This document shows positions 1 through 11,749 of a stretch of DNA of 21,800 nt, one piece after another. Position numbers and translations under genes: made by a program. Position 1 is the first letter of the stretch. The number at the start of each line of letters is the position of its first letter. Below the pieces are notes generated by a model, which saw nothing but the letters and a program-made list of their open reading frames with translations, searched no databases and was not told the origin of the DNA. Source of the DNA: Desulfobulbaceae bacterium (GTDB lineage: Bacteria; Desulfobacterota; Desulfobulbia; Desulfobulbales; UBA5123); contig JAOUHH010000014.1 in NCBI GenBank assembly GCA_029865195.1, positions 1 to 21,800 on the forward strand, written 5' to 3'.

Positions 1-1
1 G

Positions 2-1234
2 GAGCGCGAACTGAACATCCTGCCGGTGCAGGGCAGCGGTGCCTCGACCAGAATCCTCGAGGAGGCGGGCATTGACAAAACCGACCTCTTCATCGCCGTT
101 ACCGACAGCGACGAGGTCAACCTGGTCGCCTGCATCATCTCCAAGCAGTACAACGTCAAGACCCGGATCGCCCGGGTCCGCAACGAGGATTTCTACAGCA
201 AGGATTCGGCCTTAAGCGAGAAGGCGCTGGGCATCGACCTCTTGATCAGCCCCGATCACGCCATGGCCGACGAGATCGTCCGGCTGGCGATCTTCTCCGA
301 GGCCTTCGAGGTAGCGGAGTTCGCCGGTGGGCATGTGGTGCTGCTGGGCTACGTGGTGCAGGAGTGCAACCCTTGCATCGGTGTTCCGCTGGAGCAGCTC
401 AAAACCGCAGAAAGCGGCCTGCGCTTCGTCATCGCCGCCATCACCCGTGGCGCCACCACCATCATCCCGCGCGGCAACGACAAGGTCGAGGTGGGCGACA
501 AGATCTATATCGTGGTGCGAAAAAACGACATCACCGCCGTGGAGCCGTTCCTCTTCAACTGCACCAGCAAGGCCCCGAACCGAGCCTTCGTCATCGGCGG
601 CGGCAGCATCGGCTGCAAGGTGGCGCGGCAGCTTGAGGAAAAGGGCATCGACGTGCGGCTGGTGGAGAAGGACCCCCGCCGTTGCAAAACGGTAACCGAG
701 TTGCTCGACGATACGGTGGTGCTCAACTTCGACGGCCTTGAATCCCACGATCTCCTTGACGAGGGCATCGATCAGGCCGACCTGGTGATCTCGGTCACCA
801 ACAGCGACACCTCCAACATCCTCTCCAGCCTGCTCGCCAAGCACCACGGGGCCAAAAAATGCATCACCCATATCACCCGGCCCGATTTCATCCCGATGCT
901 CGGCAAGCTCGGCATCGACGTAGCCTTGAGCCCGCGCCTGGTGGCGGCCAACATGATCCTGCGCTTTGTCCGCGGCGGCGGTTCCATCGTCTCGGTGGCG
1001 ACCCTGCTGGGCAGCGACGCCGAGGTGGTGGAACTGAAGGTGCCGGACAGCGAAAAATTCCGGGGAATGCCGATCAAATCTCTCTATTTCCCGCGCGGCT
1101 CCATCGTCGGCGCCATTGTCCGGGGCAGCGAGGTGATCATCCCCTCCGGCGAAACCACGGTGGAGGCCGACGACTCGCTGGTGGTCTTCTTCACCAAGGA
1201 GGCGCAGCAGGTGATCGAGGCGACCTTTGCCTGA
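2..1234 (+). CDS. trkA: Trk potassium uptake regulatory subunit TrkA (5' partial)
   Basis: TrkA is the cytoplasmic, nucleotide-binding subunit that gates the TrkH potassium channel. The visible 411 codons hold the end of the first RCK_N (Rossmann) domain with the family signature GASTRILEEAGI and AVTDSDEVNLVAC, a first RCK_C domain, a second complete Rossmann domain beginning FVIGGGSIGCKVARQLE, and a second RCK_C domain. This duplicated layout is that of long TrkA proteins of about 450-460 residues, so roughly 45 N-terminal residues, with the first GxGxxG loop, lie outside the window. The frame is open to the window edge: the GTG at 26 encodes an internal valine, not a start. trkH follows 87 bp downstream on the same strand, which supports the call. 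Confidence 0.95.
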   Translation, partial: ERELNILPVQGSGASTRILEEAGIDKTDLFIAVTDSDEVNLVACIISKQYNVKTRIARVRNEDFYSKDSALSEKALGIDLLISPDHAMADEIVRLAIFSEAFEVAEFAGGHVVLLGYVVQECNPCIGVPLEQLKTAESGLRFVIAAITRGATTIIPRGNDKVEVGDKIYIVVRKNDITAVEPFLFNCTSKAPNRAFVIGGGSIGCKVARQLEEKGIDVRLVEKDPRRCKTVTELLDDTVVLNFDGLESHDLLDEGIDQADLVISVTNSDTSNILSSLLAKHHGAKKCITHITRPDFIPMLGKLGIDVALSPRLVAANMILRFVRGGGSIVSVATLLGSDAEVVELKVPDSEKFRGMPIKSLYFPRGSIVGAIVRGSEVIIPSGETTVEADDSLVVFFTKEAQQVIEATFA

Positions 1235-1242
1235 AACCATGC

Positions 1243-1288
1243 CGGTCCGGGGGCCCTGGCTTGCCTGCCCCTCTGCCCGGCCGGACCG
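1243..1288 (+). repeat. Inverted repeat between trkA and trkH
   Basis: CGGTCCGG (1243-1250) and CCGGACCG (1281-1288) are perfect 8-bp complements separated by 30 nt, just after the trkA stop. There is no proper T-tract after the stem, only a scattered GATTTTC about 10 nt later, so this is more likely an intercistronic mRNA hairpin or weak attenuator than a full terminator. Confidence 0.4.
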
Positions 1289-1321
1289 TAATCAGACGAT
1301 TTTCAAAGGGTACGAATAACA

Positions 1322-2824
1322 ATGCGCACCGGTGGCGTCCTCAACATCCTTGGCAAACTGCTCATCGTCCTGTCGCTGACGCTGTTGACCCCGATCCCGT
1401 TCAGCCTCTACTTCGACGACGGCATGGTATCGATGTTCCTGCTCTGCGCCGCCTGCGGGGCCACCCTGGGCGGTACGATGGTCGCGCTGTTCCTGCCGGA
1501 GCAGGAACTGGGCTACCGCGACGGCTTCGCGGTGGTGGTCTTGAGCTGGGCGCTCTTCGCCTTCATCGGCGCGCTGCCCTACTACTTCTGCGGCGAGATG
1601 CCCTCCTTCATCGACTGCTACTTCGAATCGATGTCCGGGTTCACCACCACCGGCTCCACCATCCTCACCCAGGTGGAGGTGCTGCCGCAAAGCGTGCTCT
1701 TCTGGCGGGCGATGACCCACTGGATGGGCGGGATGGGGATCATCGTCCTCTCGCTGGCGGTGCTGCCGCTCCTCGGCATCGGCGGCATGCAGCTCTTTCA
1801 GGCAGAGATGCCCGGCCCCACCAAGGACCGCCTCGCCCCCCGCATCCAGGACACCGCCCGCATCCTCTGGAGCGCCTACTTCCTCTTCACCATCGTCGAA
1901 ACCCTGCTCCTGATGCTGGGCGGCATGACCTTCTTCGACGCCGTCTGCCACTCCTTCGCCACCCTGGCCACCGGCGGCTTTTCCACCCACAGCACCAGCA
2001 TCAACCATTTCCAGTCCGTCTATATCGAGTCGGTGCTCATCGTCTTCATGTTCCTCGCCGGGGTGAACTTCACCCTCCATTACCATGGCCTCCGCGGCCG
2101 CTTCGCAGCCTACTGGCAGAACGAGGAATTCCGCCTCTACGTCATCTTGAGCGGGGCCTCGGTGCTGATCCTGATGGTTGCCAACTGGTATTACCAGACC
2201 TACACCAACCTCGGCGAGAATCTGCGCACCGCCCTCTTCAATGTCTACACGGTCATGACCACCACCGGCTTCGGCACCGCCGACTTCGACCAGTGGCCGG
2301 CGGTCTGCAAGGTGCTGCTGGTGTCGCTGATGTTTGTCGGCGGCTGCGCCGGCTCCACCGGCGGCGGCATCAAGGTGGTGCGCTTTCTGCTCTTCTTCAA
2401 GTACGCCCGCCTGCAGCTCCGCTCCCTGGTCCATCCCCGGGCGGTGGGGGTGATCAAGATGGGGCATGTCAAGGTGCCGCAGGAGGTGATGATCTCCATC
2501 CTCGGCTTCTTTGCCCTCTACCTCGGCTTCTTTCTCTTCGCCAGCCTAGTGGTCACCGGCCTGGGGGTTGACCTGGTCACCGGCACCACGGCGGTGGTCG
2601 CCACCTTGAACAACATCGGCCCCGGCCTCCACCTGGTCGGCCCGGCGCAGAACTTCGGCCATCTGCCGCCCCTGGCCAAGATCATCCTGAGCTTCTGCAT
2701 GCTGGCCGGCCGCCTGGAGCTCTACACGGTGGCGGTGCTGCTGACCCCGGACTTCTGGCACATGGCCAGAAAGCCGGTCTGGCGCTGGACATTACGATCG
2801 CATGAACCAAAGGCCGCGGCGTGA
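1322..2824 (+). CDS. trkH: Trk potassium transporter membrane subunit TrkH
   Basis: This is the membrane pore subunit of the Trk potassium uptake system, working with TrkA. The 500-residue protein is close to the family length of about 480-500. All four pseudo-repeat selectivity-filter loops are visible: SGFTTTGST (Gly111), LATGGFST (Gly218), TTTGFGTADF (Gly316) and NNIGPGL (Gly433). The conserved GCAGSTGGGIKVVR segment lies between the third and fourth loops, and hydrophobic helices run throughout. The ATG at 1322 follows an AAAGGG Shine-Dalgarno-like stretch at about 1305. It lies 87 bp after trkA and 27 bp before mnmG, so the three may be co-transcribed. No defect was seen. Confidence 0.97.
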   Translation: MRTGGVLNILGKLLIVLSLTLLTPIPFSLYFDDGMVSMFLLCAACGATLGGTMVALFLPEQELGYRDGFAVVVLSWALFAFIGALPYYFCGEMPSFIDCYFESMSGFTTTGSTILTQVEVLPQSVLFWRAMTHWMGGMGIIVLSLAVLPLLGIGGMQLFQAEMPGPTKDRLAPRIQDTARILWSAYFLFTIVETLLLMLGGMTFFDAVCHSFATLATGGFSTHSTSINHFQSVYIESVLIVFMFLAGVNFTLHYHGLRGRFAAYWQNEEFRLYVILSGASVLILMVANWYYQTYTNLGENLRTALFNVYTVMTTTGFGTADFDQWPAVCKVLLVSLMFVGGCAGSTGGGIKVVRFLLFFKYARLQLRSLVHPRAVGVIKMGHVKVPQEVMISILGFFALYLGFFLFASLVVTGLGVDLVTGTTAVVATLNNIGPGLHLVGPAQNFGHLPPLAKIILSFCMLAGRLELYTVAVLLTPDFWHMARKPVWRWTLRSHEPKAAA

Positions 2825-2836
2825 GCCCAGCCGCGG
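2814..2836 (+). repeat. Short GC hairpin over the trkH stop
   Basis: CCGCGGC (2814-2820) and GCCGCGG (2830-2836) form a 7-bp stem with a 9-nt loop containing the trkH TGA stop. It sits directly before the mnmG ribosome site (AGGAAT, about 2838-2843). There is no T-run, so it is not an intrinsic terminator. It could tune mnmG translation; that is inference only. Confidence 0.35.
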
Positions 2837-2851
2837 CAGGAATAGATAGCC

Positions 2852-4729
2852 ATGAACAACACCGAAAACCGATATGACGTGGTGGTGGTGGGCGCAGGCC
2901 ACGCCGGTTGCGAGGCCGCCCTGGCCGCGGCCCGGATGGGCTGCAAAACCGCCCTCTGCGTGATCAACGTCGACACCATCGGCGCCATGTCCTGCAACCC
3001 GGCCATCGGCGGCCTGGCCAAGGGTCACCTTGTCAAAGAGATTGACGCCCTGGGCGGCGAGATGGCCAAGAACATCGACGCCACCGGCATCCAGTTCCGC
3101 CGCCTCAATACCAGCAAGGGTCCGGCGGTCTGGTCGTCACGCGCCCAGGCCGACCGCCTCCGCTACCGGCTGCGGATGAAGGAGGTGGTTGAGGGGCAGC
3201 CAAACCTCGACATCCTCCAGACCGTCATCGACCGGCTGCTGGTGGAGAACGGCGAGGTCACCGGCGTGGTCAGCTCGCTGGCCGAGGTGTTGCACACCCG
3301 GGCGGTGGTCATCGCCACCGGCACCTTCCTGAACGGCCTCATCCACATCGGCCTCAAATCCTTCCCGGCCGGCCGGATGGGCGACGCGCCGTCGCTGCAA
3401 CTCCCCGAGCATCTCCGCGAACTGGGCTTTACCATGGGCCGGATGAAGACCGGCACCACCCCGCGCCTGGACAGCCGCAGCATCGATTACTCGGAACTCG
3501 AGGCCCAGACCAGCGACGAGCCGGCCAGCCTCTTTTCCTTCAGCAGCACCGGCAAGCCCGCGCTGCCGCAACTGCCCTGCCACATCACCTACACCAACCC
3601 GGAAACCCACGCCATCATCCGCGCCGGCACCGACCGCTCGCCCATGTACACCGGGATCATCGAGGGGGTCGGCGCCCGCTACTGCCCCTCCATCGAGGAC
3701 AAGGTGATGCGCTTCCCGGACAAGGAACGGCACCAGATCTTCCTGGAGCCGGAGGGACTCGACACCGTCGAGGTCTATCCCAACGGGGTGCCGACCAGCC
3801 TGCCGATGGACGTGCAGCTGGCGATGATCCGCAGCATCAAGGGGCTTGAAAACGCCAAGGTGATCCGGCCCGGCTACGCCATCGAGTACGACTACGTCGA
3901 TCCTCTGGAACTGAAGCCCTCACTTGAAACCAAACGGATTGGCGGCCTCTATCTGGCCGGCCAGATCAACGGTACCTCCGGTTACGAGGAGGCGGCGGCG
4001 CAGGGGCTGATCGCCGGCATCAACGCGATGAAGCACGGCCGGGGCGAAGAGCCGCTGATCCTCGACCGCTCCCAGGCCTACATCGGCGTCCTGATCGACG
4101 ACCTGGTCACCCGCGGCACCAAGGAACCTTACCGCCTCTTCACCTCCCGGGCCGAATACCGGCTGCTTTTGCGGGAAGACAACGCCGACCAGCGGCTGCG
4201 CGGTATCGGCCGGCAGATCGGGCTGGTGGACGATGCCACCTTTGCCGCCTTCGAGGAGAAGCTCCGCGGCATCAACGAAGGGATGGGCCTGCTCAACCGC
4301 ACCATCCTCACCCCCACCGCCGAGATCAACGAGCGGCTGCTCGCCCTGGGCAGCACCGAGCTCAAACAGCCCGCCTCCCTTGCCGATCTGTTGCGACGGC
4401 CGGAGATCGATTTTGACGATCTCGCCGCGGTGCTGGGCGCCGAGATCGCCATCACAGAGGCCGTGCGGGAGCCGGTGCGGCTGGAGGTGAAGTACGAGGG
4501 CTACATCCGCCGCCAGCTTGAGCAGGTGGAGCGGTTCAAAAGGCTGGAGGAGGTGCGGCTGCCCGAGGATATGGTGTACAAGGGGCTGGCCGGGCTCTCC
4601 AACGAGGCGGTGGAAAAACTCGCCAGGGTGCGGCCGCTGTCGCTGGGGCAGGCCTCCCGGATCTCGGGGATAACCCCGGCCGCCATCTCGGTGTTGCAGG
4701 TGCATCTCAAGAAGGAAGGCCTGTTGTAG
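2852..4729 (+). CDS. mnmG: tRNA uridine-5-carboxymethylaminomethyl modification enzyme MnmG (GidA)
   Basis: MnmG is the FAD-dependent partner of MnmE in making cmnm5U or nm5U at the wobble position (U34) of tRNAs, using a folate one-carbon unit and NADH. The 625 residues match the family length. The N-terminal dinucleotide-binding loop VVGAGHAG (Gly14, Gly16, Gly19) binds FAD. The two conserved family cysteines are present at Cys48 (SCNPAIGG) and Cys278 (RYCPSIEDK). YLAGQINGTSGYEEAAAQG and FTSRAEYRLLLREDNAD are strong signatures, followed by the C-terminal helical MnmE/tRNA-binding domain. The ATG follows AGGAAT at good distance. mnmE is not in the window, and the genes that often follow mnmG (rsmG, parAB) are absent. 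Confidence 0.98.
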   Translation: MNNTENRYDVVVVGAGHAGCEAALAAARMGCKTALCVINVDTIGAMSCNPAIGGLAKGHLVKEIDALGGEMAKNIDATGIQFRRLNTSKGPAVWSSRAQADRLRYRLRMKEVVEGQPNLDILQTVIDRLLVENGEVTGVVSSLAEVLHTRAVVIATGTFLNGLIHIGLKSFPAGRMGDAPSLQLPEHLRELGFTMGRMKTGTTPRLDSRSIDYSELEAQTSDEPASLFSFSSTGKPALPQLPCHITYTNPETHAIIRAGTDRSPMYTGIIEGVGARYCPSIEDKVMRFPDKERHQIFLEPEGLDTVEVYPNGVPTSLPMDVQLAMIRSIKGLENAKVIRPGYAIEYDYVDPLELKPSLETKRIGGLYLAGQINGTSGYEEAAAQGLIAGINAMKHGRGEEPLILDRSQAYIGVLIDDLVTRGTKEPYRLFTSRAEYRLLLREDNADQRLRGIGRQIGLVDDATFAAFEEKLRGINEGMGLLNRTILTPTAEINERLLALGSTELKQPASLADLLRRPEIDFDDLAAVLGAEIAITEAVREPVRLEVKYEGYIRRQLEQVERFKRLEEVRLPEDMVYKGLAGLSNEAVEKLARVRPLSLGQASRISGITPAAISVLQVHLKKEGLL

Positions 4730-4794
4730 CGGATAATTTGGTATGTTTTCCTAAAATAGGTAGTTCCCCCCATTCCCACCTCTCGCAAATCCGG

Positions 4795-4824
4795 TTACTT
4801 TCGTACTGATAAATTTACTATAAT
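4795..4824 (+). promoter_or_regulatory. Candidate sigma-70 promoter for the hybrid kinase gene
   Basis: A perfect -10 hexamer TATAAT lies at 4819-4824 in an AT-rich stretch. The best -35 at 18-bp spacing is TTACTT (4795-4800), a poor match to TTGACA. Transcription would begin near 4831 and leave a leader of about 220 nt before the GTG start at 5051. Confidence 0.45.
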
Positions 4825-4853
4825 ACCTATTTACATCGAGCTACGTGGCCGAG

Positions 4854-4922
4854 GCTGCCTGGGGGGGCAGCACTGATGGGGTGGCAGCGCTTCCGTGGGG
4901 GAAACGATGCCGGCGCTCCACC
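4854..4922 (+). promoter_or_regulatory. Structured leader with alternative pairings
   Basis: Hairpin 1: GCTGCC (4854-4859) pairs with GGCAGC (4866-4871). Hairpin 2: GGTGG-c-AGCGC (4880-4890) pairs with GCGCTCCACC (4913-4922), with an inner TTCC/GGAA pair (4891-4894 with 4900-4903). A second GGCAGC (4883-4888) lies inside the 5' arm of hairpin 2 and could pair with GCTGCC instead, so the two folds compete. No known riboswitch class was recognised. Confidence 0.4.
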
Positions 4923-5050
4923 TACCACCGCCGCGTAATAACTCGTGAACTGCATTGAAATCCGACCAGTAACCGGTATTTGTTAACGCCGCCCCGTCCC
5001 GAATCTCCTTTACCCCTGCTTGAAGAATAACCGCCACAGGAACCGTCGAA

Positions 5051-8776
<3,726 letters not shown>

Positions 8777-8788
8777 AAACGGCTCGGA

Positions 8789-10183
8789 CTAGAGCATGGA
8801 GCGAGTCAGATTGGAACGGGTACGATTTTCCCGGTCCTGCCAGTAATCCCTGATCATATCCAGGTACTTCATCAACACCTTCATCTGCTGCTCGTTGACG
8901 ACGGTAGTCGCGGAGATTTTGTTCATCGCTTGCAGATACTGGGCAGCATGTTGAAAATCCTCGAAATAGATATAGAGGGCGAGAATCTGCAGCGAAACCC
9001 GGTACAGGCAGGGGCCGGAGAGGGTCGCATAGGATTTTTCCAGATAGCCGATGGCCAGCTGCAAATAGTCCTCTTCCCGCACCAGATCGCCAAGCTCGGA
9101 GCAGAGATGGGCGGCTTTCAGATAAAAATTGCCTACCCGGTAGAGCGACATCCCGTGGGGCTCCTTATGGGCCATGGCGATGGCCTTGTATGAGGCTGCC
9201 GCCAGTTCAAAGGCCAGAATGGCATCCTCGTGGGTCCGGAGCAGGCTGTCCGCAGGCGCACCGCTCATCTTCTTGAAGATTGCCTCCCGCTCCGCTTTCT
9301 GGGCCTGCACCTGGGCGATGATCCGGTTCTTGAACTCCCTGGGCATGACCCCTTCGGTGCCCACCGGGTAAAAATGTTTGAAATAGTTGGTGGCGAAATA
9401 GCATTCGGGACAGATCTGCACCTCGATGAGCATATAGTTGCAATAATCCTGCTCCGGCACCGCCGCCTTATAGACCATGACATCAAAAGCGTTGGGATGG
9501 ACGATCTGGGTTTTGAACTTCAGGGAATGGCAATTGATGACCTGCGCCGGGGGATGAAAGAAACAACTGTATTTCTCGGTATAGGTACTCTGCCGGTCCT
9601 TTGCCGCCGGTTCTGCGGGGGTGCCTTTCCGGGTAACGCTGACCACGGCCTTTTTGGATTTCTCCCCGTACTGGCGTAACGCCTTGTGGACCTCGCCGTA
9701 AACCCGCTTAACCCCCGACGACTGCTCCTTGTACTCCCGCAGCTTTGCATACACCTTGCCGGAAACCTTGTGCCCCATGGAAACCAGCTGACTCATCTCG
9801 ACCAGATCGTTGGTGGTTTCCTTGAGGCGGGCGGCGAGGATCTTGGCGAGCTTGAAGCCAAGATTGGGTGAATGGGCGAGAAACTCCTCCACCACATCCT
9901 CCTGGATGACCAGCAGCCGGCAGGGGGTGAGGGTCTTCACCGTCGCGGTGCGGGGCAGATCGAGCAGCTTCGCCATTTCCCCGAAATAGCTGCCCTGCTC
10001 CTCGATCACCGCCAGTTCCATCCCATCCACGGTCACACTGACCCGCCCATCGAGAAGGATATACATCTCGCGGGTTTCCTCGCCCTGGACAAAAACGTTT
10101 TCGCCACTCCCGCACAACTTCTCCATGGAGTATAGCTGGGCCGGGCGTTCGGCATTGCAGTCATCGATCTCGAAGTTGTCCAT
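8789..10183 (-). CDS. Cyclic nucleotide-binding domain protein with DUF2225-like C-terminal region
   Basis: A 464-residue cytoplasmic protein with no signal peptide or membrane helix. Residues about 15-130 form a CRP-type cyclic-nucleotide-binding domain; FGEMAKLLDLPRTATV fits the phosphate-binding cassette (FGE...RTA). After a basic linker, residues about 200-320 resemble DUF2225: YSCFFHPP, then ICPECYFATNY with a CxxC pair at Cys258/Cys261. The rest is helical and TPR-like. No DNA-binding helix-turn-helix is seen after the CNB domain, so it is not an ordinary CRP/FNR activator. It may sense a nucleotide and act through protein contacts. It lies downstream of the sigma-54 regulator on the same strand, with a 129-bp gap. 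The ATG at 10183 has only a weak Shine-Dalgarno. The function is not known. Confidence 0.8.
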   Translation of the reverse strand: MDNFEIDDCNAERPAQLYSMEKLCGSGENVFVQGEETREMYILLDGRVSVTVDGMELAVIEEQGSYFGEMAKLLDLPRTATVKTLTPCRLLVIQEDVVEEFLAHSPNLGFKLAKILAARLKETTNDLVEMSQLVSMGHKVSGKVYAKLREYKEQSSGVKRVYGEVHKALRQYGEKSKKAVVSVTRKGTPAEPAAKDRQSTYTEKYSCFFHPPAQVINCHSLKFKTQIVHPNAFDVMVYKAAVPEQDYCNYMLIEVQICPECYFATNYFKHFYPVGTEGVMPREFKNRIIAQVQAQKAEREAIFKKMSGAPADSLLRTHEDAILAFELAAASYKAIAMAHKEPHGMSLYRVGNFYLKAAHLCSELGDLVREEDYLQLAIGYLEKSYATLSGPCLYRVSLQILALYIYFEDFQHAAQYLQAMNKISATTVVNEQQMKVLMKYLDMIRDYWQDRENRTRSNLTRSML

Positions 10184-10306
10184 GCAAGGAATCTCGTTTT
10201 TAAAAGGGCCAACGGGGATACGGCGGGATTTAGCAATATACAGGAAACGTTATCACGCGGGCATCCCGCCGCGCAACCTTTTCCCGGTCAGGGCACGGCC
10301 AGCCGC

Positions 10307-10324
10307 CCCGAGTTACTTCTCGGG
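10307..10324 (-). terminator. Weak hairpin at the end of the response regulator gene
   Basis: CCCGAG and CTCGGG form a 6-bp stem with a 6-nt loop that contains the TAA stop of the regulator. No T-run follows on the minus strand, so intrinsic termination is doubtful; it may only stabilise the 3' end. Confidence 0.25.
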
Positions 10325-11746
10325 CGACCCTATCCCGTATGCCTTGATCTTATAGAGCAGGGCCGGGATGCTGATTTCGAGCAGCGCCGCCGCCCTGGTC
10401 TTGTTGCCGCCGGTTTCAGCAAGCGCCCGGACGATGAGCCGCCGCTCCAGGGTCTTGCAGTTTTTCTTGATCGAATAGCCGGCCGGATGGAAACGTTCCC
10501 CGCCAGGAGCGGCGGCGGGATCGCGCAACTCCGGCGGCAGGTCACCAACGGTCAGGGTGGGGCCATCGGCAAGGGCCATGGTACGCTCGACGACGTTTTC
10601 CAACTCGCGGACGTTGCCCGGCCAATCGTAGGCCAACAACCGCTGCAGGCAGTCCGGCTCCATCCGCGCCACATCCAACCCCATCCGCCGGTTGTATTTC
10701 TTGAGAAAATGCGCGGCCAGCAGGGGGATATCCTCCTTGCGCTCACGCAACGGCGGCACCGCGATGGGCAGGACATTGATCCGGTAGTAGAGATCCTCGC
10801 GGAAGCGGCCGGCCGCCACCTCGGCCTTGAGGTTCCGGGCGGTGGCGGCGATGATCCGCACATCCAGCTTGATGGAGCGGCTGTCGCCAAGGGGCCGGAT
10901 CTCCTCCTCCTGCAGGGCCCGCAGCAGTTTGACCTGCAGCGCCAGCGGCAACTCGGCGATCTCGTCCAGAAACAGGGTGCCGCCGTTGGCCTCCTCGAAC
11001 AACCCCTTGCGGGCGCGATGGGCGTCGGTAAAGGCGCCCTTGGCATGCCCGAACAACTCGCTCTCGAGCAGGTTGGCGGGGATGCCGCCGCAGTTGATGC
11101 TGACCAGCGGCCGGTGCTTGCGATTGCTGTTGTAATGGATGGCGCGGGTGATCAATTCCTTGCCGGTGCCGGACTCCCCGGTGATCAGCACCGTGGTGTG
11201 GTAGTCGGCGATCTTGCCGATGGTGGCGAAGATGTCGGTCATCGCCCGGCTCTTGGCGACGATATTGCCGAAGAGATAACGGTCCCGCAGCTCTTCCCGC
11301 AGCCGGGCATTATCGCGTTCCAGCCGGTGCTTCGCCGCCACCTTTTGCAGGGTGAGCAGCACCTCTTCCTCGGAGCGGAAAGGCTTGGCGATGAAATCGC
11401 TGGCCCCCAGCCTGAAGGCCCGCACCACGTTCTCCATGTCGCTGTAGGCGGAAACCACCGTCACCGGCACCTGCAGCCCTCGGGCCTGCACCGCCTCCAG
11501 CAGGGCCAGCCCGTCCATCTCCGGCATATTGATGTCGGTGAGCAGATGGTCGAAAGGCTGGCCTTCAAGCAGGGCCAGCGCCTCGCGGCCGTCCCCGGCC
11601 ACGGTCACCCGATAGCCGTTGCCGGTGAGGAGCTCGTTGAGCATGCCCCTGAGCATGGGGTCGTCATCGACGACCAGCACCCTGGCATCCCCGGCATCCG
11701 CTTGTCCGCTTCCCTTTTCCACGCCGTCCCCCGTTCCTGCCGACAC
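10313..11746 (-). CDS. NtrC-family sigma-54-dependent response regulator
   Basis: A two-component activator of sigma-54 RNA polymerase. Order in 477 residues: receiver (about 21-140; acidic pair Asp27-Asp29, phospho-Asp71 in TDINMPEMDG, Lys121), AAA+ domain (about 160-395; Walker A GESGTGKE at 190-197; Walker B GGTLFLDEIAELP) and a C-terminal Fis-type helix-turn-helix (GGNKTRAAALLEISIPALLYKIKAYG). The sigma-54 contact loop reads GAFTDA, with Asp241 in place of the usual second Gly. The GTG at 11746 lies 3 nt after the pilD stop. A GTG at 11722 has a better purine-rich leader and may be the true start. It is co-transcribed with pilD. No cognate kinase is adjacent; the hybrid kinase at 5051 is the nearest. 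Confidence 0.94.
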   Translation of the reverse strand: MSAGTGDGVEKGSGQADAGDARVLVVDDDPMLRGMLNELLTGNGYRVTVAGDGREALALLEGQPFDHLLTDINMPEMDGLALLEAVQARGLQVPVTVVSAYSDMENVVRAFRLGASDFIAKPFRSEEEVLLTLQKVAAKHRLERDNARLREELRDRYLFGNIVAKSRAMTDIFATIGKIADYHTTVLITGESGTGKELITRAIHYNSNRKHRPLVSINCGGIPANLLESELFGHAKGAFTDAHRARKGLFEEANGGTLFLDEIAELPLALQVKLLRALQEEEIRPLGDSRSIKLDVRIIAATARNLKAEVAAGRFREDLYYRINVLPIAVPPLRERKEDIPLLAAHFLKKYNRRMGLDVARMEPDCLQRLLAYDWPGNVRELENVVERTMALADGPTLTVGDLPPELRDPAAAPGGERFHPAGYSIKKNCKTLERRLIVRALAETGGNKTRAAALLEISIPALLYKIKAYGIGSPEK

Positions 11747-11749
11747 GCG

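Larger units (their letters stand above)
4786..4982. repeat. Imperfect terminal inverted repeats enclosing 197 bp
   Basis: CAAATCCGGTTACT at 4786-4799 is the reverse complement of AGTAACCGG(T)ATTTG at 4968-4982: 14 matched pairs with a single extra T at 4977. Similarity continues weakly inward, with TCG in both arms. No flanking direct repeat was seen (TCTCG on the left, TTAAC on the right) and no transposase frame lies inside. It may be a MITE-like remnant or the closing stem of a long structured RNA. Confidence 0.55.
4730..5050. other. 321-bp intergenic region with promoter-like and structured sequence
   Basis: No convincing gene lies here. A 96-codon minus-strand reading frame (4831-5121) overlaps the kinase start and has no clear start signal or recognised domain. 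The first 100 bp are much more AT-rich than the surroundings and hold a perfect TATAAT at 4819-4824. Two nested or overlapping inverted repeats (4754-4762 with 4824-4832; 4786-4799 with 4968-4982) and two GC hairpins (4854-4871; 4880-4922) fill most of the rest. No T-tract terminator for mnmG was found. Confidence 0.6.

Noticed and set aside
859..2571. A 570-codon plus-strand frame across trkA and trkH
   Set aside because: It is a high-GC shadow frame rich in Arg, His and Pro; trkA and trkH in other frames have full family motifs.
4960..4990. GTTAACG near 4982 as a possible integron attC core site
   Set aside because: It does not fit GTTRRRY, and no integrase or cassette structure is nearby.
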